A DNA stretch of 58,759 nucleotides, taken from a bacterium (GTDB taxonomy: Bacteria > Bacillota_I > Bacilli_A > Mycoplasmatales > Mycoplasmoidaceae). The stretch covers positions 1-58,759 of the forward strand of contig JAGCPI010000007.1 in assembly GCA_017645255.1 (NCBI GenBank). Reading direction: 5' to 3'. Within the stretch, counting starts at the first letter, position 1. The number at the start of each line of letters is the position of its first letter. Below are positions 33,479 through 44,665 of this stretch, one piece after another. A program made the translations under genes and the position numbers. The notes under the pieces are model-generated. The model had not been told where the DNA came from. It did no database searches and worked only from the letters and a program-made list of their open reading frames with translations.

Positions 33479-34549
33479 ATGTTAAGCACTTTTGAAATTG
33501 TCAAACAAGATGTTTGCAGTTTAGGTGCAGATGCTGCATTAATTAATAGCGAATACAACCGCTATTGATTCACTGGTTTTCACAGCACTGCTGGTTATGT
33601 ATTAGTAACCAAAGAACAAGCATACCTTGTTATTGACGCAAGATACTTTGAAGCAGCAAAAGTAAAAGTAACTAACTGCAAAGTATTGTTATTAAAACGA
33701 TTTAGCGATCTAGTTGACATTATTCACGAACTAAAAATTAATAAGTTATTAATTGAAAGTGAATACTGCACTTATGAAGAATTCACACGGTACCAAACTT
33801 ATTTTGGTTGCCAAATTAGTGGAGTAATTTCCCGCCGCTGAAGAATCGTTAAAGATGAAAAAGCATTAACTGCACTAAAGAAAGCAGCCGAAATTGGTGC
33901 ATTGACCATCAACTGAGTTCGCACCCAACCAATTATTGGTAAGACTGAAAAAGAAGTTGCAACCATGATTGCAATTCACATGTTGGAATTAGGAGCAAGT
34001 GGCAATTCATTTGACCTAATTGTTGCAACTGGTAAAAATGGGGCAATTCCTCACCATGCTCCCGATGATACAGTCCTAGAAGAAGGTAACTTAGTAACAG
34101 TTGATATTGGTTGCATTTATGATTATTACTGCTCTGATATTACTAGAACCTTTGCTTTAGGTGATCATTTAAATGATCCACGCTTAAAACAAATTTATGA
34201 CACAGTTTTTGAATCCCAACGGTTGGGAATTGAAGCTGTTAAAGCAGGTGTTACTGGTGAATATGTTGATGCCCAATCTCGTGATTACATTGATAATCGC
34301 AGTCCATTTAAAGGATACTTTACGCACTCAACTGGCCACGGTGTTGGTCTAGAAGTACATGAACTTCCTTATGTTTCTCCCCATGCAACCGAAGTATTAA
34401 AAGCTAACGAAGTATTAACAGTTGAACCAGGGGTTTACATTCCCGGAGTTGGTGGAGTACGGATTGAAGATACTTTAATTGTTACTGATGATAAACCAAT
34501 CATCATTACTGGTAAAGCTACCAAGAATTTATTCAATAACCAAAAGTAA
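33479..34549 (+). CDS. pepP: Xaa-Pro aminopeptidase (M24 family)
   Basis: A 356-residue cytosolic metallopeptidase that frees N-terminal residues before proline. Metal ligands are conserved: VDIGCIYDYYCSDITRTF (two Asp), STGHGVGLEVHE (His), LTVEPGVYI (Glu) and VRIEDT (Glu). The N-terminal creatinase-like domain is about 125 residues. TGA codons at NRYWFTG, RRWRIV and TINW are Trp. It is co-transcribed with rpmG and ends at a strong terminator. Confidence 0.92.
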
Positions 34550-34570
34550 TTAAACAAAATAGATAAAAAA

Positions 34571-34606
34571 AATAATTGCATTGTTAAAGTGCAATTATTT
34601 TTTTAT
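34571..34606 (+). terminator. Terminator after pepP
   Basis: Perfect 10-bp stem AATAATTGCA/TGCAATTATT (34571-34580 with 34590-34599), then eight Ts. Confidence 0.9.
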
Positions 34607-34625
34607 TAAATAACGGTAAAAATAC

Positions 34626-34641
34626 ATATAACTAGTTATAT
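34626..34641. repeat. 16-bp perfect palindrome
   Basis: ATATAACTAGTTATAT is its own reverse complement and sits at the upstream edge of the non-coding array, followed by six Ts. It could be an operator, a promoter-proximal element or a weak terminator. Confidence 0.6.
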
Positions 34642-34695
34642 TTTTTGAAATAAAAAAACTAAGAAAGAATAAAAATATGAAAATATAGGTTTAAT

Positions 34696-35264
34696 AAAGG
34701 AGTTATCAAACACTTTCAATCAATTTAGCATCTTGCACTGCTAAATTAAAAGAATAAAGGAACATTTGAATGTTACCTTAAATGTTAAAACATCGACGTA
34801 AAAAAACTACTATTTAGGGAGGCACTTAAGAAATGAAAAACTTAAGATTTGAATTTAAAAATAGCGAATATGTAAAAAAATAATGATTCGACTAATTTAA
34901 AACAAAAAGGAAGGGAAAGTAAATTAACTTAATTCAGCAACTTAAGCCAATTTACCAAACATGAAAAATACTTTTATGATTGCTAGTAAGTAATTAGCAA
35001 TTAATAAACAAAGTTAAGAGGTTTCACACAATGTTTAATGTCAAGTAAACCATTAAGCAATGTGAGCGTTATCGAAAGGAGATAAGCAAATGAAACAAAC
35101 AAAACTTTAAAAAACCTTAATAATTTGAGTAAGAATTATCAAGGAAAAAACATTAATAAAAATCTTAAATAAACCTAATGACGAAATTAGGAGGAAAAAT
35201 TAAAAAACTCCTAATTATCGTAGTGAAAGGATAAATTAAAATGAAAAATCTGTTCTTAATTAGA
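34696..35264 (+). other. Array of Shine-Dalgarno-like motifs, hairpins and mini-ORFs (unexplained)
   Basis: This stretch of about 570 bases has no ordinary gene. On the plus strand it carries nine purine motifs resembling ribosome binding sites: 34696, 34756, 34817, 34907, 35016, 35075, 35141, 35189 and 35226. At least five are followed at 5-11 bases by ATG opening a very short ORF: MLP (34770), a 16-residue peptide (34833-34883), MFNVK (35031), MKQTKL (35090), and a 12-residue peptide (35241-35279). Others chain by adjacent or overlapping stop and start: an 11-mer at 34782-34817 and MIRLI at 34883-34900. Small hairpins alternate with these: 9 bp at 34722-34747, 6 bp at 34825-34846 with an ATG in the loop, 7 bp at 34979-35001, 7 bp at 35034-35057, 10 of 11 pairs at 35115-35144. 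It could be a structured RNA, a ribosome-binding sponge, a run of leader peptides, or decayed sequence. Confidence 0.5.
35174..35216 (+). promoter_or_regulatory. Mutually exclusive hairpins over an SD motif
   Basis: CCTAAT (35174-35179) can pair with ATTAGG (35186-35191), or AATTAGGAG (35185-35193) can pair with CTCCTAATT (35208-35216). Both use the same bases, and the second hides AGGAGG. This is the layout of a two-state RNA switch, though no T run or downstream gene confirms one. Confidence 0.45.
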
Positions 35265-35268
35265 TTAT
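35244..35268 (-). terminator. Short terminator of rnpB
   Basis: On the minus strand AATCT/AGATT forms a small hairpin followed by five Ts just after the RNase P 3' helix. Confidence 0.5.
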
Positions 35269-35645
35269 GTAGACTATAAGCCATGTTCTGTACCTTTTTA
35301 AAAGGCGTTGATCATTTATCTGTAATTGTTGCATTACCCATTAACTTATTGTTATTATAAGTTAACAATTCCCTTACCATAATTTAGGTTTCTTGCTTGT
35401 GGAGTTTACCAACGTTTCACTTTTTTATTTCTAAAAAACTCGTCTCTGTGGCACTTTATGAAGTTAAGGCATGAAAAGCAGAGGATGTGTGCTTTCTTTA
35501 GTCTTAACTTCGTCGTCGTGATCTAATTAATCACGCTAGTCCTTGATTTTTTATAGACTACACAATCGTTTATAAGCGTTTCAGCTTATGCAAGCATGGA
35601 CTTTCCTCTAAGGTTATAAGCCTCAGCGATCAACCGTCTACGTTA
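35265..35645 (-). ncRNA. rnpB: RNase P RNA
   Basis: The catalytic RNA that matures tRNA 5' ends. Read on the minus strand it has the universally conserved blocks in order: GAGGAAAGTCCATGCT near the 5' end, AGTGCCACAGAGACGA in the middle, GAAACGTTGGTAAACTCC, and ACAGAACATGGCTTATAG at the 3' end. The terminal helix is formed by GTAGAC (5', 35641-35636) and GTCTAC (3', 35274-35269). Ends are set by that helix and are approximate. Length of about 375 bases fits type B RNase P RNA of Firmicutes and mollicutes. Confidence 0.95.
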
Positions 35646-35687
35646 ATTATGTTACACCATTTTTAATAAAAATAAGGATTTTTATAA

Positions 35688-35726
35688 TAAAAAAATATCC
35701 TCATTTTTATAAGTGAGAATATTTTT
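35688..35726 (-). terminator. Terminator of the ATP synthase operon
   Basis: AAATATTCTCA/TGAGGATATTT hairpin with one mismatch on the minus strand, followed by seven Ts. Confidence 0.8.
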
Positions 35727-35742
35727 TAAAATCTTGCTAATT

Positions 35743-36195
35743 TTACGCCAATGCTTTTTGATTTTTAATGTAAAAGTTATCAATGGCAGTTAGTTTATCT
35801 TTTTCGTTCTTTAAACTAACTTTTAGCGTATTTAATTTATTGGGATTTTTTTCGGTTTTGATTTCTTTTTCTAGTTCGTTAATCTTGTTAACGACATCTT
35901 GCCGAATGACTTTATCATTAAATTCAAAGTAAGGAGTAAGAATCTTTAGTTGTTCACCGTCGTTGTACAAAAAGCCTCCCGCTAACACGGCGATTCTTTT
36001 TTTACCACTTAAATCAGTAATTGCACATTGACCTAAAGTAACTTCTGCTACCATTGGTAAGTGTTTACGCATGAAACCTTCAAAACCATCAACCTTGGTT
36101 TCAATGGTTGCAATGCGAACATAATCACTGTATTTAATGCCTTCAGTCGTGATAATCTTTAAATAAAGATTTTCTTTTGCTGTATCAACAGCCAT
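35743..36195 (-). CDS. atpC: ATP synthase F1 epsilon subunit
   Basis: Epsilon sits on the central stalk and can inhibit ATP hydrolysis. The 150-residue product has an N-terminal beta sandwich (LYLKIITTEGIKYSDYVRIATIETKVDGFEGFM, then LPMVAEVTLG) and a C-terminal two-helix hairpin rich in Lys/Glu (about residues 98-148). The N-terminus carries nine extra residues before the usual start of the fold. Last gene of the atp operon, 16 bases after atpD. Confidence 0.9.
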   Translation of the reverse strand: MAVDTAKENLYLKIITTEGIKYSDYVRIATIETKVDGFEGFMRKHLPMVAEVTLGQCAITDLSGKKRIAVLAGGFLYNDGEQLKILTPYFEFNDKVIRQDVVNKINELEKEIKTEKNPNKLNTLKVSLKNEKDKLTAIDNFYIKNQKALA

Positions 36196-36211
36196 GATAA
36201 TAATTTCCTAA

Positions 36212-37881
<1,670 letters not shown>

Positions 37882-37882
<1 letters not shown>

Positions 37883-38736
37883 TATCGGTTACCTCCTCCC
37901 ATCATTTCAATTAAGTCTTCAGTAATCTTAGCTTGCCGCATCTTGTTGAAATCAAGCAAGTATTTTTCGGATAGATCATTTGCGTTATTGGTAGCAGTAT
38001 CCATTGCATTCCGTCTTGAAGCAAATTCACAAACTTTGGATTCTAGTAATGCTCCGTACACAAATGTATATAAATATGAAGGAATTAATGCACTTACAAG
38101 TTCGTTTTCATCAGGTAAGAATTCAACCCGACCAAGGTTTAACTTGGAAGCAACTTTTTTCACCATTAATTCTTTATCAATTGGTAATAATTGCACCGTG
38201 TTAGCTTCAAAAGTCATCGCATTAATGAACTTGGTGTAAGCAATCACCACCTTGCTTACTTTTCCAGTTTTATAATCATTTAATGCAACATCACCAATTG
38301 CTTGCACTTCGTTTAAATTTAGTTGGTTATCAGCTAAATCAATTTGACTCATGATTTGTTGATCATGACCGTGGTTGTGATAATAACTAAATGCTTTCTT
38401 ACCAATTAAAATTAATTTGTCTTTTGGTTTAAGCATACTGTTAATCATCTTGTTGACGTTATTGTTGTATGCCCCACAAAGCCCTAGAGAAGAATTAATG
38501 ACAATATACATCGTTCCAGCATTTTTATCAACTGGGTTCATAAAAGTTAAATCTTCAACGCTGCTTAAAATGGCTGAAACAATGGAATAAAATTCCTTGT
38601 AATAATCTTGAATCTTATTGAATTGATCTCTTGAGTGTTTTAATTTTACGATGGAAACTAACTTCATGGCAGCCGTAATCTTACTAGTTTTTTGCACTGA
38701 CTGCATGCGTCGTTTAATTGATTGTAATGATTCCAT
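37882..38736 (-). CDS. atpG: ATP synthase F1 gamma subunit
   Basis: Gamma forms the rotating shaft of F1. The 284-residue protein has the two long terminal helices that make the coiled coil: MESLQSIKRRMQSVQKTSKITAAMKLVS at the start and ASRRNAMDTATNNANDLSEKYLLDFNKMRQAKITEDLIEM at the end (in pieces), with a Rossmann-like middle containing SSLGLCGAYN. Length is normal. One base separates atpA and atpG, and TAATG couples it to atpD. Confidence 0.95.
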
Positions 38737-38737
38737 C

Positions 38738-40297
38738 TTACATGCCTAATTCACGTACATCACCATAATCACTAGCTTTGTAATCTTTTAGACTGCTAAT
38801 GAATTGGCGGGTATATTCTTTGAACTTTTCTTCAAATGCTTTCGTTAAATTGTCATCAAAAGCTTTCTTTTCTTCAAGTTGCTTACGTAAGTCAGAAGTA
38901 GCAAAATAACTAACTAAGCCATTCTTGTAGTCAAGCACTTTATCAACTGGAATTCATTTAATGAATTTCATCTTAACATTTAGTAAAATGATGGCTTCAT
39001 CAATTTGCGAGTAAGGGTGGTTATTTGGTTGCCGTAGCACTTGCATAATCCGCTTACCTAGTTCCAAAGTTCGTTTGGTTTCAGGATCAAGGTCACTACT
39101 AAATTGACTAAATGCTTCAAGTTCACGGTATTGAGCTAGTTGTAGTTTTAAACTACTTGCACCTTGTTTAACCGCTTTAATTTGGGCACTTCCCCCAACC
39201 CGGGAAACACTAAATCCGGCATCAATCGCAGGACGTTGACCAGAGTTGAATAACTTGGTTTGGGTAAAGATTTGTCCATCAGTAATGGAAATAACGTTAG
39301 TAGGAATATAAGCAGCAATATCACCAGCTTGCGTTTCAATAATTGGCAACGCCGTAATACTACCACCACCATATTTCTTATCTAATCTGCATGCTCTTTC
39401 AAGTAATCGAGAGTGTAAGTAGAAAACATCACCAGGGTAAGCTTCCCGACCAGGTGGACGTCTTAATAGTAAGGAGATGGTTCGGTATGCTACCGCGTGT
39501 TTAGACAAGTCATCGTAAATGATTAAAACATCCTTGCCTTTACTTAATCAATATTCAGCAATGGTAACACCAGTATATGGTGCTAAGTATTTCAACGCTG
39601 GTAAATCACTGGCACTTGCTGATACAACGCAAGAGTATTCCATTGCACCTGCATTCTTTAATTGTTCACAAACTTGGACAATCGAAGAGTTCTTTTGCCC
39701 AATGGCAACGTAAACGCAATAAACGTCCTTACCTTTTTGGTTCAAAATAGTATCAATCGCAATCGAAGTTTTTCCAGTTTGCCGGTCACCAATAATTAGT
39801 TCCCGTTGACCACGACCAATTGGAATCATGGCATCAATGGTTAAAATTCCGGTTGCTAAAGGAACGTCAACGCTCTTGCGGGTCATAACCCCAGGGGCAA
39901 TTTTTTCTACTGGACGATATTCAGTAGCTTCAATTGGACCAGCGCCATCAATTGGCATTCCAATCGCATTAACGACCCGGCCTAGCATTGCATCTCCAAC
40001 GGCAGTTTCCATAACCCGTTTGGTGCGTTTTACAGTTTGACCTTCGGTAATATCATTGTAAGGACCGAATAAAATAATTCCGACGAAATCAGCTTCCAGG
40101 TTCAAAATCATGCCGACGGTTCCGTTTTCGAAAACTACAAGTTCGTCCAGCATTGCATTGTCAAGACCGCTGGCATACGCAATTCCATCACCGATACTAA
40201 TTACTTTTCCGTTTTCCGACGCTTGCACCTGCGTGGAGAAACTTTTAATTTGTTCTTTCAAAATTGATGAGAACTGACTTAAATCAATTGCACCCAT
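38738..40297 (-). CDS. atpA: ATP synthase F1 alpha subunit
   Basis: Non-catalytic nucleotide-binding F1 subunit, 519 residues. Walker A is GDRQTGKTS, the N-terminal region has [23 protein letters not shown], and the arginine finger lies in the conserved [14 protein letters not shown] segment ([14 protein letters not shown]). The order N-terminal barrel, nucleotide domain, helical C-domain is intact. TGA codons at EYWLSK and NEIPVDK regions are Trp. Length is close to the bacterial average of 500-515. Confidence 0.96.
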
Positions 40298-40335
40298 AAT
40301 TTTAAATTTCCTTTTCTTAAATGTATGTCAATCAT

Positions 40336-40890
40336 CTATCTAGCAAATGATTGTAATTGTCGTAATTTTTCGAAAATAGTGTTATCAATGACCTTCGAGT
40401 TAATTTCGACTTTAATTCCCCCAATGAGACTTGGATCAACTACGCATTGGGAACGTAGTTCCTTAAAGTTACTTGGTAATAATTGTGGATTATTTTTAAT
40501 TGCAGTAGTAATTTTTGTAACTTGTGCTGGTGTTAAAGGGAAAGCACTATAAATTTTCAAACTAACAATTCCTAATTCTTCTTCTAATGCTTTTAGCAAA
40601 AAATTCAATGATTTATCAAAAAAATAAGCGACATTGCCTTGCACCATAATTGCCAGTCAATTCACCGTTTTATCATAATTAAAACAGGATTTTAGTTTCA
40701 TAATGTCATTAATTTTTTGGGCTTTTTCAATTCAGGGATTAACCAAAAAATCAACTAAACAATGATCGTTATCAGTAAATTGCTTTAATCAAGAGACATC
40801 TTGGTAAAGTAATGGAACTTGATGATCATCATGAGCTAAACTAATCATGGCTGATGCTAACGCTTCGCTTACTTTTTTTTCGTTTACCAT
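40336..40890 (-). CDS. atpH: ATP synthase F1 delta subunit
   Basis: Delta caps F1 and holds the peripheral stalk. The 184-residue protein has an N-terminal helical domain (VSEALASAMISLAHDDHQVPLLY) and a C-terminal part with IYSAFPLTPAQVTKI and CVVDPSLIGGIKVEINSKVID, the latter a clear delta/OSCP signature. TGA codons encode three Trp in the N-terminal half, so only the C-terminal half is open under the standard code. Located between atpF and atpA as in the canonical operon. Confidence 0.92.
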
Positions 40891-40903
40891 AATAAACTAA
40901 AAA

Positions 40904-42334
40904 TTATTTTGGTTCAGTGGAGTTGTTGGAATTATTGTGACTGATATTGTTGATAAAGTCGTTAACGAATTGTTCATTATCTTCATTAGTTAAATTACGC
41001 TTTAGTAATTCGCTAGCGATCATGATTGAATTGTTTGCTATTTCTTTATTAATTTGGCTTTGCATTTGGGCATGAATCTTATCGGCTTCGTCATGGGCAT
41101 TCTTTAAGATGGTTGCCTTTTCTTCTTTAGCGTTCTTTTCAGCTTCTTCCATCTTTAAGTTGTAAGTCCGAGTGACGTTTTCCATCATTTCGTTGGACTT
41201 TGCATAAACAATGGCTGCTTGTTGAGTGACGTATTCAAGTTTAATGTCAGCTTCTTTGTTTAAACGTTCGGCATTACTAATTTGACTAGCAATGTAATTT
41301 TCCCGTTTTTCAATTGCTGATTTAACTGGGCGCCAACCAAAATAGAACAAGAAGGCAAAAATCGTAATGGAAGCAGCAATATGGCTTAAGAATGTTCAAG
41401 CGTTAGGGAATAATGATTGAATTACTAATGCCCCATCAACTGGTGGACTAGTGTTATATAAAATGGAACCGTTTTCAGCTCCGTTAACGACAAAGCCAAA
41501 GATTCAAATAATGATACAAATAGCAGCAGCAAAGCAAATTCCGGAAATTAAAAATCAAAAGAAGAGTGGAAGTTTCTTTTTATCCGTTGTTTGAATACCC
41601 ATCTTGTATTCAGGACCTACTACTTTTTGGTTCGGTCAGATTGGGTAAACAATGGTATTAAGATCCTTATATTTAGTTAGTTGGTCAAAACTATAGTCAG
41701 CATACCGGCGTTCCATTTCCGTTTCAACTTCAGGTTTTACTCCGCCGATGGCAATCTTGAATGCATAATCAGGAAGTTCCACGTGATGAACTTTTAATAA
41801 GAATTCTTTACCAAGTTCATCCCGTTCGTTTTCGGTTAAGAAAACATATCCTTCGCTGTTCATGCTCTTGCGGTCCAAAATTCCTTCCAGCACTTTGACT
41901 CCTTTTTCGAAGTCTTCGTCGCTGATTGGAGATTTCATGTCCACCCCAAGATCATGCTTGGCCTTTTTCTTTTTCTTCGTATTACTCAAAGGCATTGAGA
42001 AATAAACGTGTTCAACTTGTTGCTTACGTTCTTCCAAACTAAGTTCTTTGCTGTTAGCAGCAAATTCCTTGTTCATGTCTTTGAATTGGGGTTCATAATA
42101 ACCAATTAAAGTAATTGGCTTATCAAGAACTTTGGAATGGTATGTGGCAGCAATATTTCCGTCTAAGACAGCATTAATATCTTCTGACAGTTTATCACTT
42201 AAAAAGATGTTGCCATCCATTCCGACTTTATTTACGCTTAGTTCAGCATCAATTAGATCCGTTAATGAATCTGGTAATTGTTTAGGATCATCAATGGTGC
42301 TAATTTCAGCCTGCGGTTTGTTTTTTCTTCACAT
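40904..42334 (-). CDS. atpF: ATP synthase Fo b subunit fused to a large N-terminal domain
   Basis: The C-terminal 165 residues are a normal b subunit: a membrane segment ending FLFYFGWRPVKSAIEKRENY (about 329-348), then a long charged coiled coil. Upstream and in frame, with TGA read as Trp, is about 235 residues of unknown soluble domain (MWRKNKPQAEISTIDDPKQL to YPIWPNQKVVG), then an extra membrane helix (LPLFFWFLISGICFAAAICI, about 255-283) and a short loop. Total 476 residues against about 160-210 in other bacteria. AAGGA lies seven bases before ATG 42334; no good internal start was seen. The added helix would put the new domain in the cytoplasm. The domain resembles nothing I recognise. 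Confidence 0.85.
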
Positions 42335-42358
42335 AACCTGTTCCTTCTTCTGGCAAGT

Positions 42359-42745
42359 CTAAAATGCACCAGTAACAAAGATTAATAGAATTGAAATAAT
42401 TAGCGCATAAATTGCTGATGATTCGGCAATCGCAGCACCAATTAACATCATCATCCGAATCTTTGATTCCATTTTTGGGTTGCGGGCAAGACCTTCAACT
42501 GCTTCACCAGCAGTGTAACCTTGACCAATCCCAACCCCAGTTGCACCTAACATGGCACATCCCGCACCAATACCAGCTCCAAAACCAGGAGTAAATAAAC
42601 TAGAGGAAGTAGTTGTAGCAGTAACTGCCATTGATGAACTAGTTCCTACTAGAGCAGAGTGAATCGCACTGTGGGCATCTGCTACTTGCGAAACTTTATC
42701 TGGTAAATCAGATAAGTTTGTTAATAAATCAATAAATGTTGTCAT
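42359..42745 (-). CDS. atpE: ATP synthase Fo c subunit, copy 1
   Basis: One of two tandem c subunits that form the rotor ring. The 128-residue protein has a Ser/Thr/Ala-rich N-terminal extension of about 50 residues, then hairpin helices: GAGIGAGCAMLGATGVGIGQGY, a polar loop GLARNPKME, and LIGAAIAESSAIYALIISI. The ion-binding carboxylate is E108. Gln75, Ser109 and Tyr113 sit at the spacing of the Na+ ligands in the Ilyobacter tartaricus c ring (Gln32, Glu65, Ser66, Tyr70). Copy 2 lies immediately upstream. Confidence 0.93.
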   Translation of the reverse strand: MTTFIDLLTNLSDLPDKVSQVADAHSAIHSALVGTSSSMAVTATTTSSSLFTPGFGAGIGAGCAMLGATGVGIGQGYTAGEAVEGLARNPKMESKIRMMMLIGAAIAESSAIYALIISILLIFVTGAF

Positions 42746-42794
42746 GTCTATATCCTTTCAATTTGGTATCAAAAATAATTGCAAACGAAATGGT

Positions 42795-43163
42795 CTATAG
42801 AGATGGAGCAACGAAAATTAACAAAATCGCAATAATTAGAGCGTAAATCGCAGATGATTCGGCAATCGCAGCCCCAATTAACATCATTGCCCGAATACGG
42901 GAATATTCATCAGGGTTCTTAGCAACTGCTAAAGCTGCTTTACCCCCAACGTAACCTTGACCAAAACCTACCCCTAATGCTCCAGTCATTGCTAATCCGG
43001 CACCGATATAACATCCAGCCCGGGCAGCTGCTTGATCAGCAGGGTTCTTGGCCGTAGCAGCCAACACCATCGTTTGAGCATGGGCATGTACAGCTGGCAT
43101 TGAAGAAGCCATTGCTGATGCATGTTGATGTAGTTCGTGTAATGCTGAAAAATCAAATATCAT
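42795..43163 (-). CDS. atpE: ATP synthase Fo c subunit, copy 2
   Basis: Second tandem c subunit, 122 residues, first in transcription order. Its N-terminal extension of about 45 residues is His/Ala/Met-rich (HELHQHASAMASSMPAVHAH), unlike copy 1. Helix 1 is YIGAGLAMTGALGVGFGQGY, the loop is VAKNPDEYS, and helix 2 is LIGAAIAESSAIYALIIAIL. The carboxylate is E102 with Gln69, Ser103 and Tyr107 in the same register as copy 1. The helices are nearly identical in the ion site, so both could enter one ring. AAAGGAA precedes the ATG. Confidence 0.93.
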   Translation of the reverse strand: MIFDFSALHELHQHASAMASSMPAVHAHAQTMVLAATAKNPADQAAARAGCYIGAGLAMTGALGVGFGQGYVGGKAALAVAKNPDEYSRIRAMMLIGAAIAESSAIYALIIAILLIFVAPSL

Positions 43164-43180
43164 ACTAATAAAATTCCTTT

Positions 43181-44131
43181 TTAATTGTTTACGTTAATAA
43201 CTTGTTCTTTCTTATTCTTCTTTGCTTCTTTTAATGCTCGTTTTCTTTCTAGACGTTCTTGCATTTCTACAGCTTCTTCACTGTTAGTACGCATTGCTCA
43301 GTAAGTTAAGTTTAGAATTACGAAAACGTATGCTTGAATTGGGTCGATGAATAAGTCAAATAGTAAGTGTGGTAATGGAGCTAAGATAAATCCACCCACA
43401 ATAATGAGACCAGGACAGTTTAATGGGCCTTGAATATTTCCTGCGGGCCCCATTAACTGACCTATCAAGTACACAAAGGCAATAACAATAACCGAAGCGA
43501 AAATATTACCTCATAGCCGGAAAGTTAATGAAACAATTGGTGTGAATAAACCAATTACTTCAAGTGGATTAATCATGTACGGAATAATCCGACCATGGAT
43601 TTTCATCTTGAAGAAGAAGTGACGAAGGAATAACCACCGTTGGTGTTTTATTCCTAGATAGAAGATTCCGATTAAACAAATAATTCCGTTCGTAAGTGGT
43701 ATGGTGTAGTTCTGTGCTAATTCAGCAAAACCAAACACACCTAAAATATCACCAAATCCAAAGTAGAACAGCAAGAAAGCAAAATATGGAGCTAGTTTCT
43801 TGTATTGGTCACTCATGGAACCAAACATTTCAATCGTCATTGTTTCGATTGCTTGGAAATACCATTCAAACAATAAAACAATTCCGTGCGGAGCTTGGTT
43901 CGGTCTTAATTTTTTAACCTTTAAGTAACATACAAGAATCATAATAAACATAATTAGAGCTGTTACTAGAATGGAAAGAATGACACTTTGATCAAAAACA
44001 CTTTTCGCACCGATCTGTGCTCATCCGGTTAGCGTTCCCATTGCAAGGGTTTTTTGATTAATTACATTCGCCATCCCGGAGATATTTTGATTGACGGCAC
44101 TTGATGCCATCACACTCGGTATAATATGCAC
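43181..44131 (-). CDS. atpB: ATP synthase Fo a subunit
   Basis: The stator channel subunit, 316 residues, about six membrane helices. The essential Arg is in SLTFRLWGNIFAS (Trp from TGA), matching the LRLFGN motif, and FFLRHFFFKMKIHGRIIPYMINPLEVIGLFTP leads into it (in parts). I chose GTG 44131 because AAGGAG lies five bases upstream; an ATG at 44110 is in frame and possible. A charged C-terminal tail of about 40 residues is Glu/Arg/Lys-rich. Follows the AtpI-like gene by 27 bases. Confidence 0.9.
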
Positions 44132-44158
44132 AATCTCTCCTTATGGATTTATTAAAAA

Positions 44159-44665
44159 TTACAATCCAATATCCTTTTTATGTTTCCTTATAAAATATTC
44201 ACGCGTTAATTTTACTATAAATAATAAAATTAAGAGCAAAAAAGTACTGCTAATTGCACAATAAATATTGAATCAGCCGTTTATAGTTAATAACGAGACC
44301 CCGTAATTAACACTTACCCCTCACATAATTAAAAACGGAATGATAAAAACCACGTACGATAAAATGTGTAAGGTGGTACTTAATGCCATAAAACCACGGG
44401 GTTTAGTAGCGTGTTCACCGTACTCTTTGGCTTTTTTTAGCAAAATGTCAGGCAGTGTTACTTGCAAATACAATCCAGCCATCACAAATGGAACCGGAAA
44501 AATTCACCCGGTTAAATAGCAAAAATACCTGGTGATTCCGTAGTAAATAATGGTTCCGATAAATCCTAAAAGAATGAAGATTAAATAAGTGACATAAACA
44601 TCAAATAAAATGTTCTGTTTAAATTTTAACTGGATTCTTCTTTTCCGTCTAGTTGGTACTTCCAT
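44159..44665 (-). CDS. atpI: AtpI-like membrane protein of the atp operon
   Basis: A 168-residue protein with four or five hydrophobic segments, a basic N-terminus (MEVPTRRKRRIQLKFKQN) and a basic C-terminus. Position directly before atpB identifies it with the AtpI slot; in other bacteria AtpI helps assemble the c ring. Sequence similarity is weak, as usual for this family. Three TGA-encoded Trp residues break the frame under the standard code. It overlaps the preceding gene by 17 bases. Confidence 0.7.

Noticed and set aside
34640..35260. tRNA, tmRNA or CRISPR in the long non-coding stretch
   Set aside because: No cloverleaf, no tmRNA ends and no identical repeats with regular spacers; the repeated elements are short and diverged.
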